Shown: positions 47,601 to 55,881 of the stretch, one piece after another
How positions within the stretch are numbered: the stretch's first letter is position 1
Layout: every line of letters starts with the position of its first letter
DNA from: Oncomelania hupensis
Lineage: Eukaryota; Mollusca; Gastropoda; Littorinimorpha; Pomatiopsidae
Reading direction: 5' to 3'
Length of the DNA: 64,000 nt
NCBI GenBank assembly: GCA_036898135.1
Contig: CM072523.1
Location: forward strand, 34,840,968-34,904,967
The notes under the pieces: generated by a model
Database searches by the model: none
Seen by the model: the letters and a program-made list of their open reading frames with translations, nothing else
Told to the model about the DNA's origin: nothing
Translations under genes and position numbers: made by a program

Positions 47601-49387
47601 TCGATCTACGCAATCGCATCGAGGAGACGTGCCAGATAGCAAAAGAACATATGAAAGGTGTTGCAGAGCGCCAGAAACACTACTTTGACCGAAAAGCGAA
47701 ACCAAGGGTCTTCAAAGCAGGCGACAGAGTGTTGCTGTTGCTACCCACTAAACATAATAAACTCCAAATGGCTTGGCAAGGACCCTATGAAGTCATAGAA
47801 AAAGTTGGCGAATGCGATTATCGCATATCAGTAGGACGGAAAACTAAACTCTTCCACGTCAATCTGCTGAAAGAATGCAGAGAAAGAGTGACAGTCGATG
47901 CAGTAGTGACAGAAGACGATCAATGGAAAGAAGAACAAGTGGGCAACGACATTCCAACGTGTCCGTTAGTGGCGACCGAGGGTCCGAAAGATGTACACGT
48001 TGACCCAGAATGTCCAGAAATTCATGAGGACATCCTAAACATAGTGTCAGACTATGCAGACATTTTCACTGATTTCCCTTTACGATGCACCTTGGATACG
48101 TGCGAGATAAAGATGATCAATGAAGAGCCAGTCCGTACAAGACAATACCCTTTACCTCATTCGCAAATGCAGGTGGTGAAGGATGAAGTAGAAACGATGA
48201 TGAAATTACGGGTCATTGAGAGAGCAACGTCACCGTATAGCTCACCGATTGTGCTAGTGAAAAAAAAAGATGGACAAATACGATTTTGCGTTGATTTTCG
48301 CAAAATGAATCGTAACATCGTCTTCGACGCTGAGCCTCTACCTGATATCGATTTTTTGTTCGCGAAGCTCGCAAAAGCGAAATACCTGAGCAAAATAGAT
48401 TTGTCAAAAGGGTATTGGCAAATCCCAATGAAAAAAGAGGACAAAGAAAAGACAGCGTTCACCACTCCTGAAGGTCAGTTCCAGTGGTGCGTGATGCCTT
48501 TTGGATTGAAGACTGCCGGAGCTATATTTTCCCGAATGATGCGGAAGTTATTGGCACCCCTTCACATGACTGAAATAGACAACTTCATGGATGATTTGAT
48601 GATAGCTACTCAAACAAAAGAAAGGCATTTGGAATGTCTAAGAGCGTTGTGTCAGAGACTCCGCGAAGTGCAGTTAGCTGCAAGACCGTCAAAATGTTTC
48701 CTAGGATTTCAGAGTTTGGAGTATCTGGGACACATGGTAGGGCGAGGTAAGATTCAACCAGACCGTCAGAAAATGGATCGCATCAGAGAAACGTCACAAC
48801 CAACTACAAAGAAACAAGTGAGGTCGTTTTTGGGGTTAGCGAGCTACTACAGGAGGTTTGTACCAAACTTTGCAGCCATAGCCGCACCTCTATCCGATCT
48901 GACGAAGGGAGGAAAAACAGGACCAGTCGCATGGACGGAAGCATGCGAAAAAGCTTTCAACACTCTGAAAGAAAGGTTGTGCTCTAGTCCTGTATGTTGT
49001 CTGCCAGATGGCGAAAAACCGTTTGTTTTGCAAACAGACGCGTCAGACACAGGTATTGGAGCAGTACTATGCCAAGATCAGGGTCACGGACTCCAACCAG
49101 TGGCTTGTGTCAGCCGGAAGTTAGTTGCCGCAGAAAAGAACTACTCAACGATTGAGAAGGAATGTTTAGCGTTGATTTGGGGACTTCAACGATTTCAGCA
49201 ATATGTGTACGATCGGACAGTCATCGTACAAACTGATCACCAACCGCTGAAATACCTTCAGAAATCGAAAACTACCAGCAGCAGGTTGATGAGATGGGCG
49301 CTGTTGATGCAGTCGTTTCCACTGGTTATTGAAAGTATTCCTGGAAAGGAAAACGTCACTGCAGACTTTTTGAGCAGAAACGTGTAA
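44603..49387 (+). CDS. gag-pol polyprotein, complete (1594 aa)
   Basis: ATG at 44603 (context AAAATGTCC) is the first credible start; the frame is open upstream to 44546 without ATG. Residues about 105-265 are a long charged helix of E/R/K repeats; about 280-445 form the Gag capsid-like region, whose second half (363-445: FRETKKEQNETF, LDMFLAEQIYSVMNPELEMF, VRERLPTDAAQAAEY) resembles the SCAN fold. The CCHC knuckle CYKCGGKGHFARQC is at 499-512 and the protease DTGAE at 561. Integrase has H753, H760, C787, C790, then D823, D883 and E919 (35 residues between the last two). A GPY/F-like module is at 1058-1062. RT follows (D1266 in KIDLSKGYW; FMDDL, D1330-D1331), then RNase H (D1479, E1518, D1545). 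No frameshift separates gag from pol. Confidence 0.95.
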   Translation: MSATRKGTKRAGAKKTIGGEGTSITPSSDSADIVLGASGEATMSSLTREETLSTSLLGFPRMAVAVEPSRNQETSEMIDVSVKYRELGMSLGLREEALARFVVDGIQKEEERREREEDRRLVERKMEEERREREEERREREEDRRLMERKIEEGRRLMERKMEEERKEKEEERRRREEEKEEERRRREEEKEEERRRREEEKEEDRRLMERKMEEERRRREEEKEEERHRREEDKEEERRSLEIRMEAEKERMKMQMEVIREEREVFADRSTRREHHDGYRLKIHPFDGREDIEAYLRHFELIAESQGWNRDCWAARLSPLLSGEARDTYLRLTPEQAQDFEEVRNALLRRFRRDAEWYRRQFRETKKEQNETFPQFLIRLQTSVERWFSLADKDIDDAKSVLDMFLAEQIYSVMNPELEMFVRERLPTDAAQAAEYAQLHLDVKRAVSRGPVFQRASPRTPSSQPERRPNESQTRLREPIRRPVVGRDERDRRNSDECYKCGGKGHFARQCMKTHAVSQVTIATDTLPIYTPPIDVRSIKPYNPWSEGRINENTVRIMRDTGAEMGAVASKWVKPEDYTGRSVEVYLADQTKTGKYPTAWVKLESGFVTGTVELFVLDHMGPDILLGNWITFSSGYRSPVTIDGSECAVAAAVETRGQIEREKRATVPLQVSKTLGVEVTPTELAALQEEDDSLKKVRALADAQSELKSGNATVKFTRKKGLLYRLHQLRGVETSQLVVPKKLRKEVMRLAHDPPMAGHLGGKRTRERIWNTFFWPGMCADVRRYCASCIECQRVTPRGRVSKVPLQKMPLMDEPFQRVAIDIVGPIAPKSEQGNQYILVVVDYATRYPEAVPLKRIDTEKVAEAMWTIWSRVGIPREILTDRGTQFMSAVMDEMNRLLAIHGKATTPYHPQCNGLVERFNGTLMTMLRKLTTEQPRMWDRYIPALLFAYREVPQEATGFSPFELLYGKTVRGPMAVLRELWSKEIAAEEVKVSSEYVVDLRNRIEETCQIAKEHMKGVAERQKHYFDRKAKPRVFKAGDRVLLLLPTKHNKLQMAWQGPYEVIEKVGECDYRISVGRKTKLFHVNLLKECRERVTVDAVVTEDDQWKEEQVGNDIPTCPLVATEGPKDVHVDPECPEIHEDILNIVSDYADIFTDFPLRCTLDTCEIKMINEEPVRTRQYPLPHSQMQVVKDEVETMMKLRVIERATSPYSSPIVLVKKKDGQIRFCVDFRKMNRNIVFDAEPLPDIDFLFAKLAKAKYLSKIDLSKGYWQIPMKKEDKEKTAFTTPEGQFQWCVMPFGLKTAGAIFSRMMRKLLAPLHMTEIDNFMDDLMIATQTKERHLECLRALCQRLREVQLAARPSKCFLGFQSLEYLGHMVGRGKIQPDRQKMDRIRETSQPTTKKQVRSFLGLASYYRRFVPNFAAIAAPLSDLTKGGKTGPVAWTEACEKAFNTLKERLCSSPVCCLPDGEKPFVLQTDASDTGIGAVLCQDQGHGLQPVACVSRKLVAAEKNYSTIEKECLALIWGLQRFQQYVYDRTVIVQTDHQPLKYLQKSKTTSSRLMRWALLMQSFPLVIESIPGKENVTADFLSRNV

Positions 49388-49428
49388 GTCGTGAACTTTG
49401 AGTTTGAACAAAACCAAGGTTTTGTCTT

Positions 49429-49440
49429 GAGGGGGGGGTA
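49429..49440 (+). promoter_or_regulatory. polypurine tract, copy 2
   Basis: GAGGGGGGGGTA directly before the 3' LTR, identical to the tract in copy 1. Confidence 0.85.
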
Positions 49441-51157
49441 TGTCACGACCCACACTCAGTTTGAACTTTATATTGTTGTGTTGTAGATAGGTGGTCTTCT
49501 CGCAAGTGCCTATGAATCATCGTTTTGTGTGCCTTTGAATAAGCCGGGACAAAAGTAAATGAAAAGTGTGACGTAACTTATTGTGGTAGAAAAGAGGAAA
49601 TGACGAAAGAAAAAGAAGACAGGTAGTTTGGTCGTTACATGGAGGTTCCAGGAACAGTGAATCTAGGAGCAGTGTGTTGAATCGTTTTTCGTCCCTGCTA
49701 ATCCTTTATCCGTCAACTGTACGCTTAAGGAAATACGTACGTGATATCCTCACGTAGCGGTGCCCTACGACAAGAACTTGAGTTTTCACCAGAAGTCGTT
49801 TGAGAACGATGAGGGAGAAAGAGTTCGACCTTGAAACTGGTGCAAGTTCGACTGTTTGTTTTAGTCAATGAAGATCGAGACGACTAGTAGACCTGACCGT
49901 TGACCTACCTGTACCAAAAGGAATGCTGCGGATGAAGAGACGTATCCGACCTTAGCCGCATCACCGTATCCACGGGTAGTTGAGTAAGTGTGGACTTGGG
50001 TGTTTTCACTGGCTAGTCGGGTGTCTCTTTGTTGTCATTTATTTCTGTGGTCCGTATTTTGTCGTGTCATTGTTGGTTATCATTATGTTGTGGGGCTAAA
50101 ATATTATGGGGAAGTATTATACTCGAATAAGTGATACCATATTTATTACAATCATTATTCTTCCAAGCATACAACACATTCAAGGTTGCAGTCATTCATT
50201 CATACATGCGTTAGATTTACATTTGTGATTGTTACAATACAAGAGTTAGCGATTATTATTATTAAGGAAAATGGTTGAGTTTTCAATTGCATCAGGAAGC
50301 ATGTATAAATTGTTACTCAAATTCTTAGAAGATTTTGTATGGGTTATGTTGCAGTGTACCCTTCGCTTTTTGCCTTTGGTTTCATCTTCAACTTCGATTT
50401 TACCTTCAACTTCAACTTTAACTTCGACTTTGTTTTTGGTTTTACCATCACTTTTCACCGATTGTATTATAATAGACTTTTTGCCAGTGAACTTTTTGCC
50501 TTCGCTTCTTCACCACAGACTTTGAAATATTGGATGACCACGGCGGATGCATCTAATCGTAGCAGCTACAGTCCCAGTGACATTCGAGGTGTATGCACTT
50601 ATCGATTACATCTAGTGCATTGACAATTTTTAGTTTATTTGCCTACTGTGTTCCCGGGACATATATACATTTCACTCCTGCGTTGAGCGAGTTCATGCTC
50701 TAGTGTCTTCGGGACGTTTTTGTTATTATGCAATTTCGTATTGCAAAGGTTTGATCGCAGGAGTGTGATATGTATTTGTAAAACGGGACTTGTGAACTGA
50801 AATCGTTATAACAGTAGTAGCAACAAATTTGTAAACAGTGCATAGGTTGTGTGCGAACAATGAGTGAACAGTAGAAAAGGAAAACAAAGAGACTGAACGA
50901 GAATACTGTGTAGAACCATTTAATTTATTTAAAACAAAGAACATTTCATTCTGTCGTTTAATTTTATCACCTTTATAAATTTTAGTTATTCATTTACGAC
51001 TCCATGTTATGTTCATGTGAATAAATTGTTGTTTTATTTTGCCAACGTAATACTTGTCTCTATCTATTCATCCGTTGTTCACGTATGGTTGCATACACTG
51101 CTCAGAGTTCCCCTTTATGGTAAGAGAAACGAAGGACCGTAAGGGGGGGCTTTGACA
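49441..51157 (+). repeat. 3' LTR, copy 2 (1717 bp)
   Basis: Same length as the 5' LTR and, in all stretches compared, the same bases, including every position that differs from the copy 1 LTR (for example AAAGGTTTGATC, GTTTAATTTTATC and TCTATCTATTC). Confidence 0.96.
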
Positions 51158-51162
51158 CTCTC
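51158..51162. repeat. target-site duplication, right (CTCTC)
   Basis: Matches 42561-42565. Confidence 0.9.
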
Positions 51163-51473
51163 CCCCTCCCCTTATTGATCCGACGCCCGCCTGCAGCTAA
51201 AAAGAGATTATTGCGGGAATCAACTATATTTGGGTTTTCAAATAAAAGGCAAGTTTTCAGCACACTGTCAAACTGACCTCACAGCGAGTTTGCAGATCAT
51301 CTTTTAAACATCTGTTGGCCACTCCCTATTTTGTTTTCATTTTTCCAGCGCAATGACCATGGATATCTGTAGATACCTGCCCTATTCAAGACTGCATCAT
51401 CTTCATCATCATCATCAGCAGCAGCAGCAGCAGCTGCAGCTGCAGCAACAGCAGCAGCATTATTCGTCGAGGT
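51163..51473. other. unassigned flank ending in CAT/CAG triplets
   Basis: Unique sequence, then CATCATCTTCATCATC and a CAG/CTGCAG run (51392-51460) that borders the inverted-repeat element. Confidence 0.5.
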
Positions 51474-52042
51474 AATACACATTGCTGCTATCGGTAGAAA
51501 GTATCGACAAAACTCTCCCGCTAGCAGCAGGTGAAAGTATTCCCTCCATCCCTTCAAAGTATACTTTGGGCTCGATGCTAGCCGCGGATGTACTGTTTAA
51601 AAGTGACGGAAAGAGCGGAATATTGCTACAAGGGTTCGGGTAAGGGTTAGTTGTAGATCTATCCCTAGCCCTTACCCTAACCTTTTTCTCTACAAAAATG
51701 CTCTTTTTCCGTCCCAAAAACCCATTTGCCTTCTTGGATTCTTAAATTGCATGAAACCAAGTGAGGGCACTTTCCGGCGTCAATAAACGGTTCGAAAAGA
51801 TTCTCAAACGGTTGGTAAAAGACAGTTGACCTAGAAACAAATACAGCGTGACCTAATTCGTCGCCTAAAGGAGACGAAACTTACTTTTCCGTTTGTAGTC
51901 TTTCACCGACACTGTAACTGAGCAGGCTGCTAACCTCGCTAAAGTATCCCTTCAAGGGACAAGGGGCATACTTTGGCTTGCTGCGCAGCGTGTGCCTGGA
52001 GTATACTTTCTTTCGATCGTAGCTATGTGCAATGGGTGTATT
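51474..52042. mobile_element. inverted-repeat element family F1, copy 2
   Basis: The interior (about 51700-51890) is homologous in opposite orientation to the interior of 22687-23206 (shared words AGTTGACCTAGAAACAAATAC, ATGAAACCAAGTGAGG and GACGAATTAGGTCA on the appropriate strand). The left terminus AATACACATTGCTGCTATCG resembles the copy 1 terminus, and the right end is a weaker complement (CAATGGGTGTATT). An internal hairpin, GGTAAGGGTTAG with CTAGCCCTTACC, lies at 51639-51678. Triplet arrays (CAT, CAG) border both sides. No coding frame is credible. Confidence 0.72.
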
Positions 52043-52055
52043 CGTCATCATCATC

Positions 52056-52145
<90 letters not shown>

Positions 52146-52200
52146 AGCATCATCATCAGCATTATTCGTCATCATCATCATCGTTATTATTATCACCGTC
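52043..52200. repeat. (CAT)n with CAG block, right flank of inverted-repeat element
   Basis: CAT/ATC triplets with a CAG run at 52134-52150, then CATCATCATCAGCATTATTC, a word combination also seen left of the element (CAGCATTATTCGTCG near 51455). Confidence 0.93.
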
Positions 52201-52239
52201 ATCATCATCTAGACTCAACTTCAACAATTGAAACCACTG

Positions 52240-52297
52240 ATTGATTTGGGGAAAGGCGCGTATATAGCATCCTGTATTATTATTATTATTATTGCAG

Positions 52298-52355
<58 letters not shown>
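52240..52355 (+). repeat. SINE-like tail with (ATT)n and (GA)n
   Basis: TTGGGGAAAGGCGCGTATAT then AGCATCCTGTATTATT is nearly the same tail as at 54991-55025, followed by ATT triplets and GA dinucleotides (52299-52352). Confidence 0.75.
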
Positions 52356-53104
52356 GGGTTGGGGTAGGTGGGAGATGGGGTGAGTGGGAGTGGTATGCCC
52401 CATCACTCAGAATTTATCATTGTTGCGTCTATCTATTCAACATGTCTAAAGCGCCCTGAGAGTAGCTCTTATAGCAAGAAGGCGCGCTATTTAATTAAAC
52501 ACGGTTCATTAACACCTGTAAGCGGTATTACATTGTTGGCTTTTGTTTCTTTGTTTGTTTGTTAATTATCGTCCATACGACAGCTCTTGGACATTTGCTT
52601 TTCAAATCCGGAGGGTGGGGAGATGATTATGTAAAGAGCGCGGAGGCCGAGACAGGAGTCCCGAGAAGGGGAGGGGGGGAAATTAAAGGGGGGAGGGATA
52701 GTACCAGGAGGGTGAGAGGTTGGGGGGGGGGGCGGGGAGGTAACTTAGCAGGGTATAGAAGCGTTGCATTATTTTTAAAAAACCCAAACAAACCAAAACA
52801 AAAAAACGTAAAAGTAATCTTGTTCTTTACGATTTAAAATTGCACCAAGCCACTGTTACGCAACAGACCACTTTTTTCTTCAAAGCGCGTTCCGGTATAA
52901 ACATGCCAAAAATAAGCGCTGAAACGGTTCCTTTCCAATAATCTCCACCCTACCACCCTCCCCTAACAAATTGGGTTGATCCCATAAATTTACTCACTCG
53001 TTTGAAAGAAGGAGTAGGAGGAAGAGAGGACGCGATTGGAAAATGAAGAAGAAGAAGGAGGATGAGGAGGTGGCCAAGGATATATAATACGGGAGAAAAA
53101 GGAA
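52356..53104. other. mostly unassigned; a SINE-like tail near 52447-52500
   Basis: AAAGCGCCCTGAGAGTAGCT then AAGGCGCGCTATTTAATTAAA resembles the SINE tails. A G-rich stretch covers 52600-52745. No gene. Confidence 0.45.
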
Positions 53105-53420
53105 AACAAAGAAGAAGAAGAAGAAGAAGAAGAAGAAGAAGAAGAAGAAGAAGGAATGATGATGGTGATGGTGATGCTGATGATAATAATGTTGAGGATG
53201 ATAATGATGATGAGGAGGAGGATGAGGAAGAGAAGGAGGATGAGGAGGAGAAAAAGGAAGAGGAGCACGAGGATACAATTAATGATGATGGCGTCAAGAA
53301 AAACGACGATGATGACGTCGACTACGAAGATGATACTACTATCGTAATCGTAAATGATGCTGCCGATGACAACAACAAGGATAACGATAATGTTGATGAC
53401 GACTGAAAGACGTCGATGAG
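53105..53420. repeat. GAA array and degenerate GAT/GAG/GAC triplets
   Basis: GAA triplets at 53109-53152, then mixed purine-rich triplets. The acidic 114-codon plus frame and the Ser/Phe-rich minus frames follow from the triplets. Confidence 0.85.
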
Positions 53421-53654
53421 GACGATACGACGACCACCATGACAATGATGAAAACTGAGAAACTGGAGCATCCGATTACTCATTCCAGCAGATAAGTGTG
53501 CATTGCCATTCCATTTAAAAAGTGAGCGGGTGGGGGGGGGGGGGGAGGGAGGGAGAAGGACAGCCCAACACTGAAATGAATCATTTTGACACCTTAGATA
53601 TAACACAGTAAAAAAAAAGGTATAGAGAAGAAGGAGAAGAACGATGAAGATAAT
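53421..53654. other. unassigned spacer with G13 run
   Basis: A G-run near 53532-53546; no feature otherwise. Confidence 0.4.
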
Positions 53655-54040
53655 ATTCCCGTAACTCGTAGGTCGTAGCGGCACCACAGATGATCGTTTA
53701 TCCAGCGTACTCCATCTTTCCCTGCCCTCAGCAACCCCGATGGTTTCGCTCAGTGTCAAACCAGTCCATTCTCGAATGTTGTCCTCCCGCCTCTTTTTCG
53801 GTCTCCCTCTTCTTCTACCTCCTTGCACTGTGCTTTAGTGTAAATAGGCGCAAGCCTCCTGCACTTTAAATGGAATAAAACAACAACAACAGCACTGTGC
53901 CTTTCAGAATGGTCTTTCAAGACATGATGATCTGGTGACGTGGCCATACCATCGGAGTTTACGTTTTTCCACCACTGTGAGCAGGTCATCGTGTTGTCCA
54001 ATGGCTTGTATGATGGTCTGTCAGATCTCTTCGTTGGTGA
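53655..54040 (-). pseudogene. RTE-like non-LTR retrotransposon, 3' fragment (copy F), interrupted
   Basis: The minus strand carries IIQAIGQHDDLLTVVEKRK-like sequence, HVTRSS, then after a 58-bp insertion QGGRRRGRPKKR, REDNIREWTGLTLSETIGVA and SSVVPLRPTSYG. It ends at 53655 without a clear GGATA tail. The insertion at 53834-53891 is a separate retroposon. Confidence 0.87.
53825..53900 (+). repeat. 58-bp SINE 3'-end insertion with 9-bp target duplication
   Basis: 53834-53891 (GCGCAAGCCTCCTGCACTTT, AAATGGAATAAAACAACAAC...) is flanked by GCACTGTGC at 53825-53833 and 53892-53900. Compared with the other copies of the RTE-like element, exactly this segment plus one duplicate is extra. The (CAA)n tail fits a severely 5'-truncated SINE. 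Confidence 0.88.
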
Positions 54041-54974
54041 AAATTAAAATATATATATATTACAGGACACTTGCCTTTGAGGTGATTCGGTGGCCTACAT
54101 GCCAGCGCGCTAGGTTGCAGCAAATGTGCATTTTAGACGATTTAACGATACGGCGTCACCCAGGATCAGAGAAAGTTGAAGGAAAACCCACCAACTTCCC
54201 TTCAACACCTTCATTGGTAATCTGCAACTAATCCTTCTCTCTCTACTCGCTCCGCACTGATGTAACTACCAGAATATTTGAATATTGACAACCAGGAACG
54301 TTTAATAGTATTTAAAGGTTTTAGGCTTATGAGCCAATCTGTCCTAAAAGAAACCGAAAGACTGCAAGTCAGCATACATTCCACAGTTGAACATGGATGG
54401 CACTCGACGCATCCTCTGAGATACGCATGCTCTCTACAGATGGAACTATATTAATCTGCATGCATGAAGGACTGGCGGAGTAAAGTCATGTCTTAATGGG
54501 AAGGTTCGTAGAAGTTCATGAGCATTTTATTTAGATTCCCAGATCCTGAGCAAAACAAGGGGTTCCGGAACCTAGGTTCAGGATCCGGGAACCTTTAAAA
54601 AAATGTTCGTAAACCTTTACGAACTTTCCAATAAAATAAATTAAAGATGAGTATTACTCAAATTAAAATTGTTTACAATGTTTTATGTAAGTTTGTATGT
54701 ATTTATGTTTTTCTTTATGTATCTATTTATTCCAATCTATTGTTGATTGCCGCAGAAAAATGTCTAGTGTTCATACAATTTATGTTATTTCAATTTTATG
54801 TCAATAATGGTACAGGATGCAGTCAATATAAAAATTTCAAAAACAAAAATTCGATTTTCTTCCGTCTTCTAATAGCGATTTCCCTGCCTTTACACCACCT
54901 GTTTGAGTGATGTATGTGTATTTGGTGTGTGTGAGGGTAAATGAGACAGGTGAGCGTGTATGTTGGTATAGATC
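54041..54974. other. unassigned, with a weak inverted repeat
   Basis: GGAAGGTTCGTAGAAGTT (54499) and AACCTTTACGAACTTTCC (54613) are imperfect complements around a palindrome GGTTCCGGAACC near 54562. Possibly a small foldback element. No gene. Confidence 0.4.
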
Positions 54975-55017
54975 GCCGCGCTTTGAGCCTTGGGGAAAGG
55001 CGCGTACATAGCATCAT

Positions 55018-55097
<80 letters not shown>

Positions 55098-55141
55098 TTG
55101 TTCATGTAAGCTTATCTATTATTATTATTATTATTATTATT
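54975..55141 (+). repeat. SINE-like tail with (ATT)n
   Basis: CTTTGAGCCTTGGGGAAAGG then CGCGTACATAGCATCATGTA leads into ATT triplets at 55019-55096 and 55117-55141; the same tail occurs at 52240. Confidence 0.78.
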
Positions 55142-55531
55142 GTGTGGATCTTGGATGGAACCAACAATCTCTGTCCTAGAACACGAGCTTAGCTCTGTCA
55201 CTTTTCAAGTTTATATTTATTTATTTGTTTATATCTTTTCTAGCGAAATGTTTTTAGACCGGGCATGGAGTGTATATTACCTTGTTCTTTACAATAGGTA
55301 TACCGCAATACTGGTCCTAGATCTAGTCATCCAACATTGAGCAGCTCTTGAGCTGGAAAAGCGCAATATGAAAACGATTAAATAAAGAAAGTTGCAGTCT
55401 CGAACCGACACCGCCAACTCGCACACACTTGATGCACGCTTGAGTACTGTGTCACACTATAGACTACTAAGACGTCTTAAAACAAATGCTCAAAATAATG
55501 ATATTACCGATTCAAAATAGAACGCTACTGC

Positions 55532-55532
<1 letters not shown>
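55142..55532 (+). other. unassigned, with S1-type SINE 3' end near 55337-55375
   Basis: TTGAGCAGCTCTTGAGCTGG then AAAAGCGCAATATGAAAA matches the S1 3' end. No head is visible; the rest is unassigned. Confidence 0.55.

Positions 55533-55596
<64 letters not shown>
55533..55596. repeat. (TC)n microsatellite at the 5' edge of the non-LTR element
   Basis: Pure TC dinucleotides ending exactly where the non-repetitive 5' UTR begins. Confidence 0.95.
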
Positions 55597-55598
<2 letters not shown>

Positions 55599-55881
55599 CT
55601 CGACGCCTAGTTGTCGTGGCGAGAGGACGTGTGGCAAGAGCTCCCTCATCCGCATCATCGAAATAGTGGCTATTGAAATTCTACACCTACACATTTAATA
55701 CCAGTCAACGCAGCTGGACTTCCTGACCATTGTGGTGAAGTGTGAAGAACTTATCTTGAAAATTGTCGAACTTTCTGATTTTTGAAATTTGGTATAAAAA
55801 GTCTGCACAAAGCTTACTTTGGAAATTCGCCATTTTTTCATCTCCTTGATAGCCGGATGATATTTGTGAACACTTGTCATC

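Larger units (their letters stand above)
42566..51157 (+). mobile_element. complete Ty3/gypsy-class LTR retrotransposon with copia-like domain order (Gmr1-type), copy 2
   Basis: An 8592-bp element: 5' LTR, tRNA-Leu primer site, one open gag-pol frame, polypurine tract and 3' LTR, flanked by CTCTC. The LTRs have the same length (1717 bp) and I found no difference between them by eye. All catalytic motifs are present. It therefore looks recently inserted and possibly still mobile. The order protease, integrase, RT, RNase H is unlike ordinary Ty3/gypsy elements (integrase last) and matches the Gmr1 group described from cod and other deuterostomes. Confidence 0.96.
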
